From Ampelomyces quisqualis (Eukaryota; Ascomycota; Dothideomycetes; Pleosporales; Phaeosphaeriaceae): a DNA stretch of 64,000 nucleotides. The notes beneath the pieces were generated by a model. That model was given only the letters and a program-made list of their open reading frames with translations, had not been told where the DNA came from and did not search any database. The stretch lies in the NCBI GenBank assembly GCA_018398575.1, contig JAGTXZ010000020.1, forward strand, positions 2,666,001 to 2,730,000. Reading direction: 5' to 3'. Each line of letters starts with the position of its first letter. The first letter of the stretch is position 1. Shown one piece after another: positions 20,980 to 30,581 of the stretch. The translations under genes were made by a program, and so were the position numbers.

Positions 20980-22132
20980 TCAGTGGCTAGCATCTGAAGG
21001 CCTCTGTGGTTTGCATTTGTCGTGCGCCATGTGTCCGTTTCGTGCTGTCGTACGGGTGAACTCCGCACCACATCTGGGACAAAAGCTTTTGGAGGCAGTA
21101 CCCGATTTTTCGCGCTGGTGTCGAAGAAGGTTACTGAAAGTAGAGAATTGTCTACCGTTGCATCCATGCTCCCAACACTGTGGTTTTGGCCGAGAATTCA
21201 GGATACGAGGCATCACAGCGTTGCTATATGCTCCGGGGGATGGCGATACTTGCGGGATATCGCTAGCTGGTGCTTCAGAGATACTTGGTGAAGATGCATA
21301 CGACGGGTATGCAGCCGGCGTGGTCGATGATGGCGGGTACATGGTCGGTAGTGGGTGGTAATCGCTCACACCATAATTTGTGGGGGGGTAGAGTTGAGGT
21401 CTGCTACTTATGAGCGTGATATTGCAAAAAGTCTATGAATGACATACGGTGGATAGCTGGAAGCATTGCTCCCTAAAGCCTGATTCTGCATGGCACCATG
21501 CGAAGTTGAATAGGAGTATCCATGAGCAGCAGGAATTAGAGGGGAGAGATTAGAGCGCATTGGGACAGAAGGCTGCTGCTGGTATGGGCTACGTGAAAGT
21601 GGTTGCGAATGTGTCTGGTAAGGTGGCAGCACACGATGATCTTCTGGCCTTTGTTGATTATGCAGTATTGCCGGACTAGATGCGTACGAAGAGTTGTATG
21701 GACCCGAAGTTGATGCTCGGTGTTCTGCGTAACCATGCTGGCTACTCGATGGGTAATTTGGAGGATAAGACGACAGAGAACCGGAATGGTTCATGCCATG
21801 TTGCGAAGGCGCCATCACGAAACCCAACGTGCTAAGACGGTCAGTCCTGACATGGATTTCCGATTAGTTCGTCGCCACTGTTACTGACCTCATGTCTTGC
21901 AAAGTGAGGAAAGGATTTTGCGACTGTGATGAATCTGTGATGGACAATGGTACCTCAAAGTCGAGACTACCTGTGACAGAGGGCAGTGGTGGAGGTGGGA
22001 AAGTGGGTGCCAGGTGCCGAACGTGCCGATAGTATAGAGCAGTCTTTTGCTCTATCGGTACAAAAGCGGCACTAGAAGGTTGTGGAGCAGTGTGCGAACT
22101 GACGTCGAGAGTCTGCGCATACAAGTGGTCGA
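20980..22132 (-). CDS. C2H2-type zinc-finger protein, putative transcription factor (N-terminal exon not located)
   Basis: Three exons fit in phase: 22132-21889, 21831-21448 and 21400-20980. The first begins at an acceptor after ACAAATCAG, so at least one more 5' exon with the ATG must exist upstream; I could not find it. The product is a long Pro/Ser/Tyr/Gln-rich, low-complexity region typical of fungal transcription factors, followed by a C-terminal zinc-finger pair. Finger one begins CWEHGC and runs to NLLRHQREKSG, with no obvious second His. Finger two is complete, CPRCGAEFTRTTARNGHMAH (C-x2-C-x12-H-x2-H), and is followed by DKC. The protein ends 12 residues later. It is isolated in a gene-poor area, so its targets cannot be inferred from context. 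Confidence 0.7.
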
Positions 22133-23364
22133 CTGATTTGTGAAGTGTACTTCTTTAATGTAATTCTGAGACGGTACTGAGCTGAAGGCCTCGGTCAAAG
22201 TATTACTTCTGCCAATCCACCAAGTGATTCTATGGGAACCGGAGTCGAGACTGAAGCGGTTCGCGGTGGGGCGCAGGCAAAGTCGTCGCACGCCGTGGAC
22301 GAAAGCTTCTTAGTCGAGGGATTTCTGGTGGTTGTGCGGATACGATCTGAGGGGTGGGTTGTCTAAGCCTTCGTGAGATGGTTGTAATCTTTTGGTGTTG
22401 TTGATCAGGGGACCGAAGGGTAATGCTCAATCGTGCGAGGGCAACATCTGCTACAGGAAATCCGAGTGGGGTAAACGTACGCTTGTGTCTTGGGTTGGAA
22501 CCACGAAGTGGGCGTGTAGCAGCCTGATGGGGGTCTCATCACAAGGCAGACATGCGTATTTGAACCATGATGTATGAAGGTGGTCTGCGACCCAACATGG
22601 AGAGTACCTTTATTTGCAGTCATAGCACGACTGCGCTCCAGTACTGAGTAGTTTACGACTTTACGTCCACAATCCTACCACGGAGCGATTTTACCGGCTC
22701 TGCGGCTGGGAACTGATTGGAGCCTCGAAGGATGCACACCCTAGCATAGCAAAAGCCAAGCTCCCAGAACCGTTTGGGTAGTCCATGGGTGTACCCACCG
22801 ATGGGTGCCTGCCACTGCCTGGGCCATGGCGAACCTGGCTGTAAGAAAATTACAGGCGTTACCATTTCCGTGGTGAAGATACTCCGTACGGGTGCTTGTC
22901 ATCCACCAAAATGAGCAGTCAAAGCCCAACGCCCGGCCACGTCCATCTTGCTGGCACATACAGTGTGCTGCTGGGGCTGCCACGACGAGAAGCTTACGTC
23001 GGATGGCGTGGCCGGCCGGAATGCATTATCACGACCGACGACAGCGCTTCGGATGTCACGAGAGTGTGCGCTGATGAGCATCAAGAGATGCTTCTGCTTC
23101 TGCCAGACGTTGGTGGCGGCTAATGGTGCCGCGCAGAGCAGGACTATACCGCTTTCAGCCTGGCTTGGAGCATGAGAGAACGCCCTATCGGCCTCCAGAG
23201 CCTCGAGGAACAATACGCGGGATGGAGGATACGAAACGAGTCGAGCATCGTCCAAACTGGCGTGGCGTGCATGTTGTTCCCGAGCCTCGTTTGACGGGGA
23301 AGGCTGGCACCGCCACGGCATCGGCATCATTTCGTTTCAAGCACTGTTGCTTTCTTCGACTCAG

Positions 23365-23382
23365 GTACTCCGTACTCCGTAC
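23365..23382. repeat. Tandem TACTCCGTA motif cluster
   Basis: The sequence GTACTCCGTACTCCGTAC contains two overlapping direct copies of TACTCCGTA, the same 9-mer found elsewhere in the window. Confidence 0.85.
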
Positions 23383-23828
23383 ATATGGCGTGTTCTGCGA
23401 AGCCGCACCTAGTTGCTATATTTATCTTGCGATAGTACTGTAAACACCGAGCATGTGCTGCCACGTTGGACGTCCAGTGTGCACCAAGGCGGATCAACGA
23501 CGTTGAGGGGCCTGTCGGAAGCATTGCTGTGATTGGCTTGAGCCGCGACGGCATGGTCAGTTTCTGGAAGTCATCTCGAAAGTCGAAGCTCAAGACCGAG
23601 CTCCACGGGTGGCTGGCAGCTGGCTATCGTTGCCTGACCCGCACGCGGCATGCAGAGTGCAGATGCCAGAGACAGGCGTGCCGCCTGGTGACTCGTGAGA
23701 CGTTTGAGGCGTGCACTGTGCAGACAAGGGGCTAACATGGTTAATTTCCGCCCCTACTAGGTAAGCAAGGGCAGGAGCCAGCGCGTGGTGCCTGAGTCCT
23801 CGTCTCCTGGACCACAGCCATGTATCCA

Positions 23829-23864
23829 TACGGAGTGCGGAGTACTCCGTACTCCGCTCCGTAC
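23829..23864. repeat. Imperfect 36-bp palindrome built from TACGGAGT/ACTCCGTA units
   Basis: Four TACGGAGT-like units run into each other, two in each orientation, with the exact 9-mer TACTCCGTA at 23843-23851. It could form a small cruciform or hairpin, or be a compound protein-binding site; neither is shown. Confidence 0.75.
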
Positions 23865-24155
23865 TGTTCAGCGTCCCTTGATCATAATCATCGGGCGTCA
23901 GGCCTTATGTTGTGGCTCAAAGTGCATACCGATTGATTCTAGACTCTCATTACTGGGCGCACCGGGTCTGCATGTCAAGTGCACATCTTGCATATGGGCC
24001 ACGAGAGAGGCGGTTCAAAGCACTCGTCCGCCGCTATCAGCACCACTCATATGTACTGTCATGGCGGACCACGCGGGTTCTGACATACATACACAGTAAG
24101 CTAGAGGTCGAACCGACACTATTGTTTAAGCTCCGCTTAGTCTCTTAGTGGGGAC

Positions 24156-24511
24156 GGGAGAAGTTACGCCGCACACCCATATGAGAAGTATCGCGCACCC
24201 CCATAAGCCCCTGTTGTAAAGCCCTTCAAAGCCACCCAAACACCTAAAATATTTTCTGTGTCAAGGATGCATAACATGTATTTAATCACGCAGATTTCAT
24301 ATGTGTAAAAAAATCCAAAAAAAACGTTGTAGAAGTGCTTATTTGTGCTGTTAAAGTAGAGGAATTTAAAAAGTTTGGATTTTAGACTTTTAGGTCTAAC
24401 CTAATGTGAGTGCGGGGCTAGATTTAATTGAGATGGTTGGCTGATTTGGCCTTGGCAGTGTCTTAGGAGGGTGCGCGATACTTCGTATGGGGGTGCGGCG
24501 TAACGTCTCCC
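24156..24511. mobile_element. MITE, 356 bp, with terminal inverted repeats and 9-bp target duplication (copy 1)
   Basis: The ends are inverted repeats of about 45 bp: the left end begins GGGAGAAGTTACGCCGCAC and the right end read in reverse begins GGGAGACGTTACGCCGCAC. Both then continue with a CCCATA-type segment and TATCGCGCACCC. The element is flanked by the exact direct repeat AGTGGGGAC at 24147-24155 and 24512-24520. The interior is AT-rich and has no coding capacity, so it is non-autonomous. Target duplications of 9 bp point to a Mutator-like transposase in trans. A second copy is at 40520-40873. Confidence 0.88.
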
Positions 24512-24520
24512 AGTGGGGAC

Positions 24521-25323
24521 GGGTACCAGTATGTCCCGTAACGGCACAGCGCTCTACATGGTCCTTCTCTTGGCCAACGATAGTTCATCATCGAAGACGA
24601 ACAAGACCGAGAGCCAGCGGAGAAGAGTCCAACACAACGAGGCCGCAATGACACCATGGTCTAGGCGACAATGTTGTGTAACGCTGCGGTGCATATTGGA
24701 AAATATCGCTACCACAATCGCCCTTATCTCCTGGACTCCAGAAGACTTGCCTGAAATGAAAATCGATAGCCTCACGATTGGCGAGCATGATTCAGACGAG
24801 CTGACATGGTTTTGTAAAGAGCAATTTCGCATAGTGATGCAAGCACGGCGACCCGTGATTTCGGCAGCGTCCTTCCGCAACACGTTCAAACCAATCCGCA
24901 ACTAAGTGGGTCATCCTTGTGTCTGCGACATTTGGAGATTTATGTATTCCGTACATTCTGTCAATGCGTCGATATTGAAGCAGGCAAGGATTCTGGTAAA
25001 TCGGTGGCACTTCGGCCGCCATATCAGCATAATCTTACGGAGGACATCTCCTGGTACGGAGTACTCAGTAGTGATGAGCAATGTTATCAGTCCACGTGCA
25101 CCAAAGAAATAAGAAATAGCACGGATTCGTCAACCTGTCATTCTCTGCAACAACACACCAACTCGATTATTCAAAACCCTCATCGCTACTTGCCTAATCC
25201 GTATTATCAGCAACTATACGGAGTACAAGCCAATGTAAAGCCCTATTATCATATCTGCTTGGGTCTAGTGAAACACTCTTAAGCTTACCCTTTACAGTTC
25301 CCGTCCCTGAGCTGTATGCAAGT
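24521..25323. other. Intergenic between MITE and secreted-protein gene
   Basis: No convincing gene. A 130-codon plus-strand frame runs out of the MITE flank to 24905 but has no recognisable domain. Copies of TACGGAGTA are at 25055-25063 and 25217-25225, the latter about 100 bp upstream of the secreted-protein start. Confidence 0.45.
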
Positions 25324-25731
25324 ATGCTGTTCATTCAGGCCATTGCGCTCAGCGCTTTAGCCACTACCAGTCTTGCGGCCGACGTATACGCCACCTTCGG
25401 TGACGTACACAGGAAGAAAATTGGGAAGCTTAGTTTCGACGTTGGGAACAATGATATGTGTTTCCATGCTCCAGGCGCAGTCTGGATCTCATTCTCTCAG
25501 GCTGCGCCAACCACTCAAGCTGATGGACCGTACTGCATTTACGCATATACCGAACGCGACTGCCATGGCCTCGAGGTGGGGTATAAGGAATTTATACATG
25601 TTGATCTCTGGTCGTCCAGGGAGCTCAAAACGCCTTACGATCCTGCCCCAGGCGTCGCAAATGCTGCATCGTACATGTTCAAGAAATGCCCGCCGGCGCC
25701 AAAGCGGCCAGGCTTACCAAAACAACTATAG
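25324..25731 (+). CDS. Small secreted protein, candidate effector
   Basis: This 135-residue intronless frame begins with a clear signal peptide: Met, a hydrophobic core LFIQAIALSALATTSLA, and a likely cleavage site before ADVYATF. The mature part of about 117 residues has four cysteines (NDMC, PYCIY, RDCHG and KKCPP), an even number compatible with two disulfides, and ends in a Pro/Lys-rich tail. I recognise no family. Small size, secretion, cysteines and a transposon-rich neighbourhood fit the usual profile of fungal effectors, but the sequence does not show a host role. The stop codon directly abuts a transposon remnant, so the C-terminus may have been changed by the insertion. Confidence 0.65.
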   Translation: MLFIQAIALSALATTSLAADVYATFGDVHRKKIGKLSFDVGNNDMCFHAPGAVWISFSQAAPTTQADGPYCIYAYTERDCHGLEVGYKEFIHVDLWSSRELKTPYDPAPGVANAASYMFKKCPPAPKRPGLPKQL

Positions 25732-25808
25732 GGGTACAAATGCGGTGTAAAATACCCGGCGCGGTGTTAATATACACGCTCTAGCGGTGTTTCTGGGGGG
25801 GATTCTGC
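25732..25808. mobile_element. Internally deleted remnant of the CACTG/TTA-type element
   Basis: The segment starts GGGGTACAAATGCGGTGT and continues with GCGCGGTGTTAATATACAC, nearly the same as the left end of the element at 35574-36148. It then jumps to GCGGTGTTTCTGGGGGG and ATTCTGC, which matches the sub-terminal right part of that element (36066 onward). The middle (about 430 bp) and the outermost right end are missing. Confidence 0.8.
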
Positions 25809-26580
25809 AAAAAAGTTACTGAATGTCGTGTGCTGTGACGTGTATACGAAGGCACGTTATAATTATACGGCACCCCTTATAACGCACGTATTCCGACTGT
25901 CCTTTAAGACCACCGCCACCGGGTAGCTGGTATTGGCTTTTAATAGAAGATTGTCAAGATTACACACGTTGCGTTTGACACTACGGCCCATCCATTTCTG
26001 TAGACAATTTCGTTATTTTCACGTGCTCTGGCAGAGTAGAGCAGCCTATTTTCAGCGCGATTGAGGGCGCAACAAGGGCGTTGACTTCGTATGGAGAGAA
26101 ACGGAGTCATTATTGAGTGGAGCCATGATGATGCAGGTGGTGCGTCGGCGCCTTCCCCACTGACTCCCCGCCAAGCCCTGACCTCACCTTAATTCGAACG
26201 GCACGTCGCAGACCACCACTTCACAACTCATTCAACACCACGTCGCAGATTACGAACAAATCACAAACTAAGGCCACTGACATGTGTCTCATCCATCAGT
26301 GATCGCCAACTTGGCAACTTCACGCGACTCTTCTACGAGTTGCTTCAGTCATCGCTAGTCGAAGTCTCACTTATCGTTCGCACTCCACATCCGTCAAAAT
26401 GCTCGCACGATTATCGCAATTATTCCGGACGCATTGTTCTCACACAAATCCACGGGCTTTAGCACAACAAGGGGTTCCCTGAGATAAAGTGTACAAGCAA
26501 ACAGCCATCTGAGCGAATAGAACAAAATCACACTCTACTCTTGTATAGAGTTTGTATCTTTGGGGCCGGGGAGCAGCGAC
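25809..26580. other. Intergenic, promoter of the GTPase gene
   Basis: No gene seen. The right half should be the promoter and 5' UTR of the GTPBP-like gene; it contains repeated ACGTCGCAGA and CACAAA words but no firm site. Confidence 0.45.
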
Positions 26581-29350
26581 ATGGCTTCCATATTCAATTT
26601 TGACCCTGATCCGCCTCGTGTGTCTTCACCATGGGTGACGCCCCCAGCTGCCGACCCTACGAAGACGCCGACTCCATGGCGACAGGCCAAGCTCCTCCCC
26701 ACGAAGCTCGCACCACCCACGAACGAGGCGACCAGCATTGGCTCGCTAATACCTACAACAGGTTATACAAACATCACAAGGCTAGAGGCAGAGCCACAGG
26801 AGGGCCCGACGGAGTACAAGTTGCACTTGCTTCTTCGCCGACGAAGATCGTTCACACGCGCCACCACAGGTCTTCGGGTTTCGGGTTCTCTGCGACGCAA
26901 TGATCTTCCTGCGCCTATTTCAATTGATCGTAGTGTCTCTGAATCAGGCCTCCTCTCCGACACTCCTCCAACACTCGCATCGACGCAGTCAAAGCAACAC
27001 CGCCTCGAGCAGCTGACAACGCAGTTGTTGTGGCGCCTGCAGCAATCATGTTCGTATCACATCTCCTCCACCACGACCGCTGTGCTTCCCCAGTTCCCCA
27101 ACGGTGCGCTCTCCTCTCCGGAGTCGCTACAGCGACTGCTTCCTGGGTTGGAGGAGAGCAAGGGTGCTCTGTATGAGATCGGAGTCGCCGATGATGGCAC
27201 AATCGTAGGCTTGGCAGAAGATGAGATGGATGAAAGTCTGAAGAATCTGCGAGCTATGGCCGCAAGCCTAGGATGTGGGGTCGAGGTCGTACGTATGGTA
27301 CCAGTCGGTGAATGTGAGTGGGAGGAGTACCGCAGTACTTCGGAGCATAAGCTACATACGTCGCGACTGTTAGTCGCAGAAGCGCTCGTCCGGCCGCTCC
27401 AGCATCTTGTAGACCACACGACGAACGCACGACAAGCCGCGAGCGACGTCCCTGCTCGCGATGATGGCAAAGCCTCGACAGCGCCAGGGATTGACAGCGC
27501 CCACTGGAGTGCGGAGCAGTTGCGTGTATCGGTGACTGGCGCCACGATGTCCGGAAAGTCTAGTTTGATCGGCACTCTTTCTACAGCCACTCTCGATAAC
27601 GGACGTGGGAAGAGTCGCTTGAGCCTTCTCAAGCATAGGCATGAAATTGCATCTGGTATGACCAGCTCTGTCACACAAGAGCTGATCGGCTATCGTGATA
27701 AAACCGAGTGTGACGATGCTACTTCAACTCAAATCATAGGATATGGTTCAGGTGATGTCTCATCATGGACTGACATTCATGCCTCAGTGGAGGCTGCGGA
27801 CAATGGGCGACTGATCGTTCTATCGGACTCTGCAGGACATCCGCGCTTCAGAAGGACAACTGTTCGTGGAATCGTTGGATGGTAAGTTGTTGCAAGGCCA
27901 CAAAGAGACAGTCTATTTCAATAAAATCTCTGCGGCCGAATCTTCACGCAGCTTTCTCAGAGCTCACGAAGCAAGCCTCAAATTACACTCGCTGACAGCC
28001 GTACGTAGGCAACCGCATTGGACATTGCTGTGTATCCCTGCAGATGATACAGACGACTCTACAGGCAGAATCGGAGCTTCGCCTACGCCTCAAGAACTGC
28101 TCGGACCCGCCTCTGCAGACCTCGATCTTTCGCAAGCACATCTACAGCTCTGCCTGAACCTAGAACTACCACTGGTGGTTGTCATCACCAAGTATGACCT
28201 AGCTACCAAGGCGGGCCTACGACAAACGTTGTCGAAGCTTTTGTCCGTACTGAAGGAAGCCGGACGTAAGCCATGTATCCTACCGGACACCACCGGAGCT
28301 ATTGTGGAAGCGGACTTGCACACAATCTCTTCAGAAGAGTTGCAGGAAACCGGCAAGATAATGGAGGCTCTGTCAATTTCTCCACTTACGACGGCTCCCA
28401 TTGTCCTCACTAGCGCGACCCGAGGAACAGGCATGAACAAACTACATGCTCTCCTGCGCCAGCTGCCCATACCCTCGCACTCGAACAGCCGATCAGAGGC
28501 GGCACCAGCGCAATTATTCCACATTGAAGATGTTTACAGCGTACAGACTCGAGCGTCGTCCGACGGGTCTGCAATTATCGGGGGCTACCTACGCTACGGC
28601 AAGGTTACCGTCGGCGACGAACTGTTGCTCGGGCCGTATCCTGTAGACACGAGCTCTGATGATAGCGACAGTGGCGGTGGAAGACCGTCGTTGCGCAGCT
28701 CGAATCTACCACAATCGCGCTCATTCCCAGGTGCTCTGAAGAAGACACAAACGAGAGATGCGTCCCTGCATGACTATCACACTGAATGGCGGCGAGTTCG
28801 TGTTACATCATTGCGCAACTTACGTCTCCCCGTCCGGACTCTACATGCAGATCAGGTAGGGACAATAGGCATTGTGCCGATTGAGACACGCATCTTAAGC
28901 CCCGGAATCAACAGAATTCGCAAAGGCATGGTACTGACAGACTGGCAACCAAGCGCTTCCAGGATCATCACCGCGCGCTTCAAAGGGTCACAGACCCGCG
29001 CTGCTCAAGGTCTAACCGTTGGAAGTGCAGTAGTCCTCTACTTCGCTAGTGTTCGAGCGTCGTCCAAGGTCATTTCTGTAACTGCGCAGCAGGCTGCAAG
29101 CGTCAAGAGTAGTGATACAGAAGAAAACGATGAGGATGCTTTCGGTTTCGGCTTCGAAGATGAGGCAGACGAACCGACGGCAGCTACCACAGTGACTTTC
29201 CAGTTCATTGCCTCGAGAGAATTTGTGGAGCACGGCGCGAAAGTTTTGGTCATGCCCGGTGGCGGTCCAGGGTTGTCTGGCAGCAATGAAAGAGGAGCCA
29301 AAGGTCTTGCAGGACTTGAGGGGTTCGTTGGACATGTTTTTGAAGAATGA
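26581..29350 (+). CDS. GTPBP1/GTPBP2-like translational GTPase
   Basis: Two exons, 26581-27881 and 28009-29350, are joined at a phase-2 intron of 127 bp (GTAAGT donor, acceptor after CGTACGTAG). The nearer acceptor at 27998 would give a stop, which is why the later one is chosen. Product about 880 residues. GTPase motifs: G1 VTGATMSGKSSLIGTLS, G3 DSAGHPRFRRTT, G4 VITKYD and G5 SATRGTG. An EF-Tu-like domain 2 begins HIEDVYSVQTRASSDGSAII, and a domain 3 follows. The N-terminal 320 residues are divergent. GTPBP1-type proteins are linked to mRNA surveillance and ribosome-associated functions in animals; the fungal role is not well known. The upstream in-frame ATG at 26560 would add seven residues. 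Confidence 0.85.
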
Positions 29351-29438
29351 GATTTCCAGCTACGATAGCTGCACATGGTTGGTTGTGCCAGCGTTCTTGT
29401 TGCTGATACTACTTTTATGTTCTCCTCACTAGCGTATT

Positions 29439-30171
29439 TCATTCCGGCGCATCCGTCAATGGCACGTACTGTACTCCGTACAACCTGTTTCGCTCCACAG
29501 TTCCATCCTTGGCTTTGTCAATGACATAGATGTGTTGCAGATGCCCGTCCGCGACCGGCACAAACAACCTTCCTGGTGCTTTCAACTGATCGACCAAGAC
29601 TTTGTGATGTTCCGCAGCCGCCGCACCTACATGAATCGCATCATACGGCGCTCCTTCCTCCCATCCTCTCCTCCCATCGCCCATCACAAACTTGACCTGT
29701 CCGCTATCCAACATTTCCCGGCCTTCTTCTGACTTGGCCATATTCCTGTGGCCCATATCTACCAGCGGTTGAATGTGGTCGATGCCAATCACCGAACCGC
29801 TAGGTCCAACAAGATTCGCTAGTACCGCAGTCAAGTAGCCCGACCCCGAGCCTATGTCGAGGACGTTGCAGCCTGGTTGGAGGTACGTGAGGAGCGATTC
29901 GCATGCTGAGGCGTGCATATGAGGTGCGGAGATTGTGGCGGCGTGGCCGATGGGCTGGGGAGAGTCTTCGTAGGGCGAGGAAGGGGCGTAGTGTGCACGA
30001 TCGACCTTGCACCGATTTCAGTATCGTGCTTGATAATGTCACATGTATTCTCGCAAGGATAGGGTGTACCTTCAGCATGGCTACCTTGACGCGCTCGCTT
30101 CCGATTAGCCCGTTTTGCTTCAGATTGGCTATGAGAGTTGCATTGCTTGTGCCAGAGCTGCGCCACGCCAT
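29439..30171 (-). CDS. Protein-L-isoaspartate O-methyltransferase
   Basis: This repair enzyme methylates isoaspartyl residues in aged proteins using SAM. Two exons, 30171-30070 and 30005-29439, are joined at a phase-0 intron with a GTACAC donor, 222 residues in total. The start MAWRSSGTSNATLIANLKQN is the usual fungal PCMT N-terminus. The conserved block HYAPSSPYEDSPQPIGHAAT is created by the splice. SAM motif I is NVLDIGSGSGYLTAVLANL, and the pre-C-terminal motif is YDAIHVGAAA. A frame continues upstream of the chosen ATG to 30360, adding a hydrophobic leader, but this is likely 5' UTR. It is convergent with the GTPase gene, with 88 bp between stops. Confidence 0.93.
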
Positions 30172-30581
30172 GCTGGCTGCTCGAAGTTGTGGACTGCTTC
30201 TAAGAGGAAGGGATGACCCGCGCGTGAAGCGGGCGAGCTTTGTGGTGGGGAACAGGGCGGATGGAGTGCACCAGATGAAGAGGGTCAAGAAGAGCTTTAT
30301 ATTTGTGGATAGAGAAGATACATTAGATACATCAGACCCTATGCGAAGGCCATCGAACAAGGATCAGCCCATATGATATCCGTGTGTACGGTGACCAGTC
30401 GATGACGGTTGACCACACGTTGAGGAGTGCTGGGCGGGCATGTGAGCTCTAACGCGCCGCGCCCAAGCTAAATCCGGGGTAAAGCTTATCGATAGTGCAG
30501 GGCCCACTTAGTCATCCAAAAAAGTTCGCGCTGAAATCCCGTGGTGTTTCCTCAGTGCAACTACAACTCGACCTTGCGACA
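30172..30581. promoter_or_regulatory. Divergent promoter region PCMT/UTP22
   Basis: This 410-bp segment lies between two divergent starts. It includes two CACGT/ACACGT words near 30415 and a GC-rich ACGCGCCGCGCCC stretch near 30450. No defined site can be claimed. Confidence 0.4.

Larger units (their letters stand above)
22133..24146. other. Gene-poor intergenic region
   Basis: No supported gene. The first few hundred bases should hold the missing 5' exon and promoter of the zinc-finger gene. The segment contains several copies of the TACGGAGTA motif, including the clusters at 23365-23382 and 23829-23864. Confidence 0.5.

Noticed and set aside
24513..24905. Plus-strand frame of 130 codons next to the MITE
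   Set aside because: It starts inside the MITE target duplication and has no recognisable domain; likely chance.
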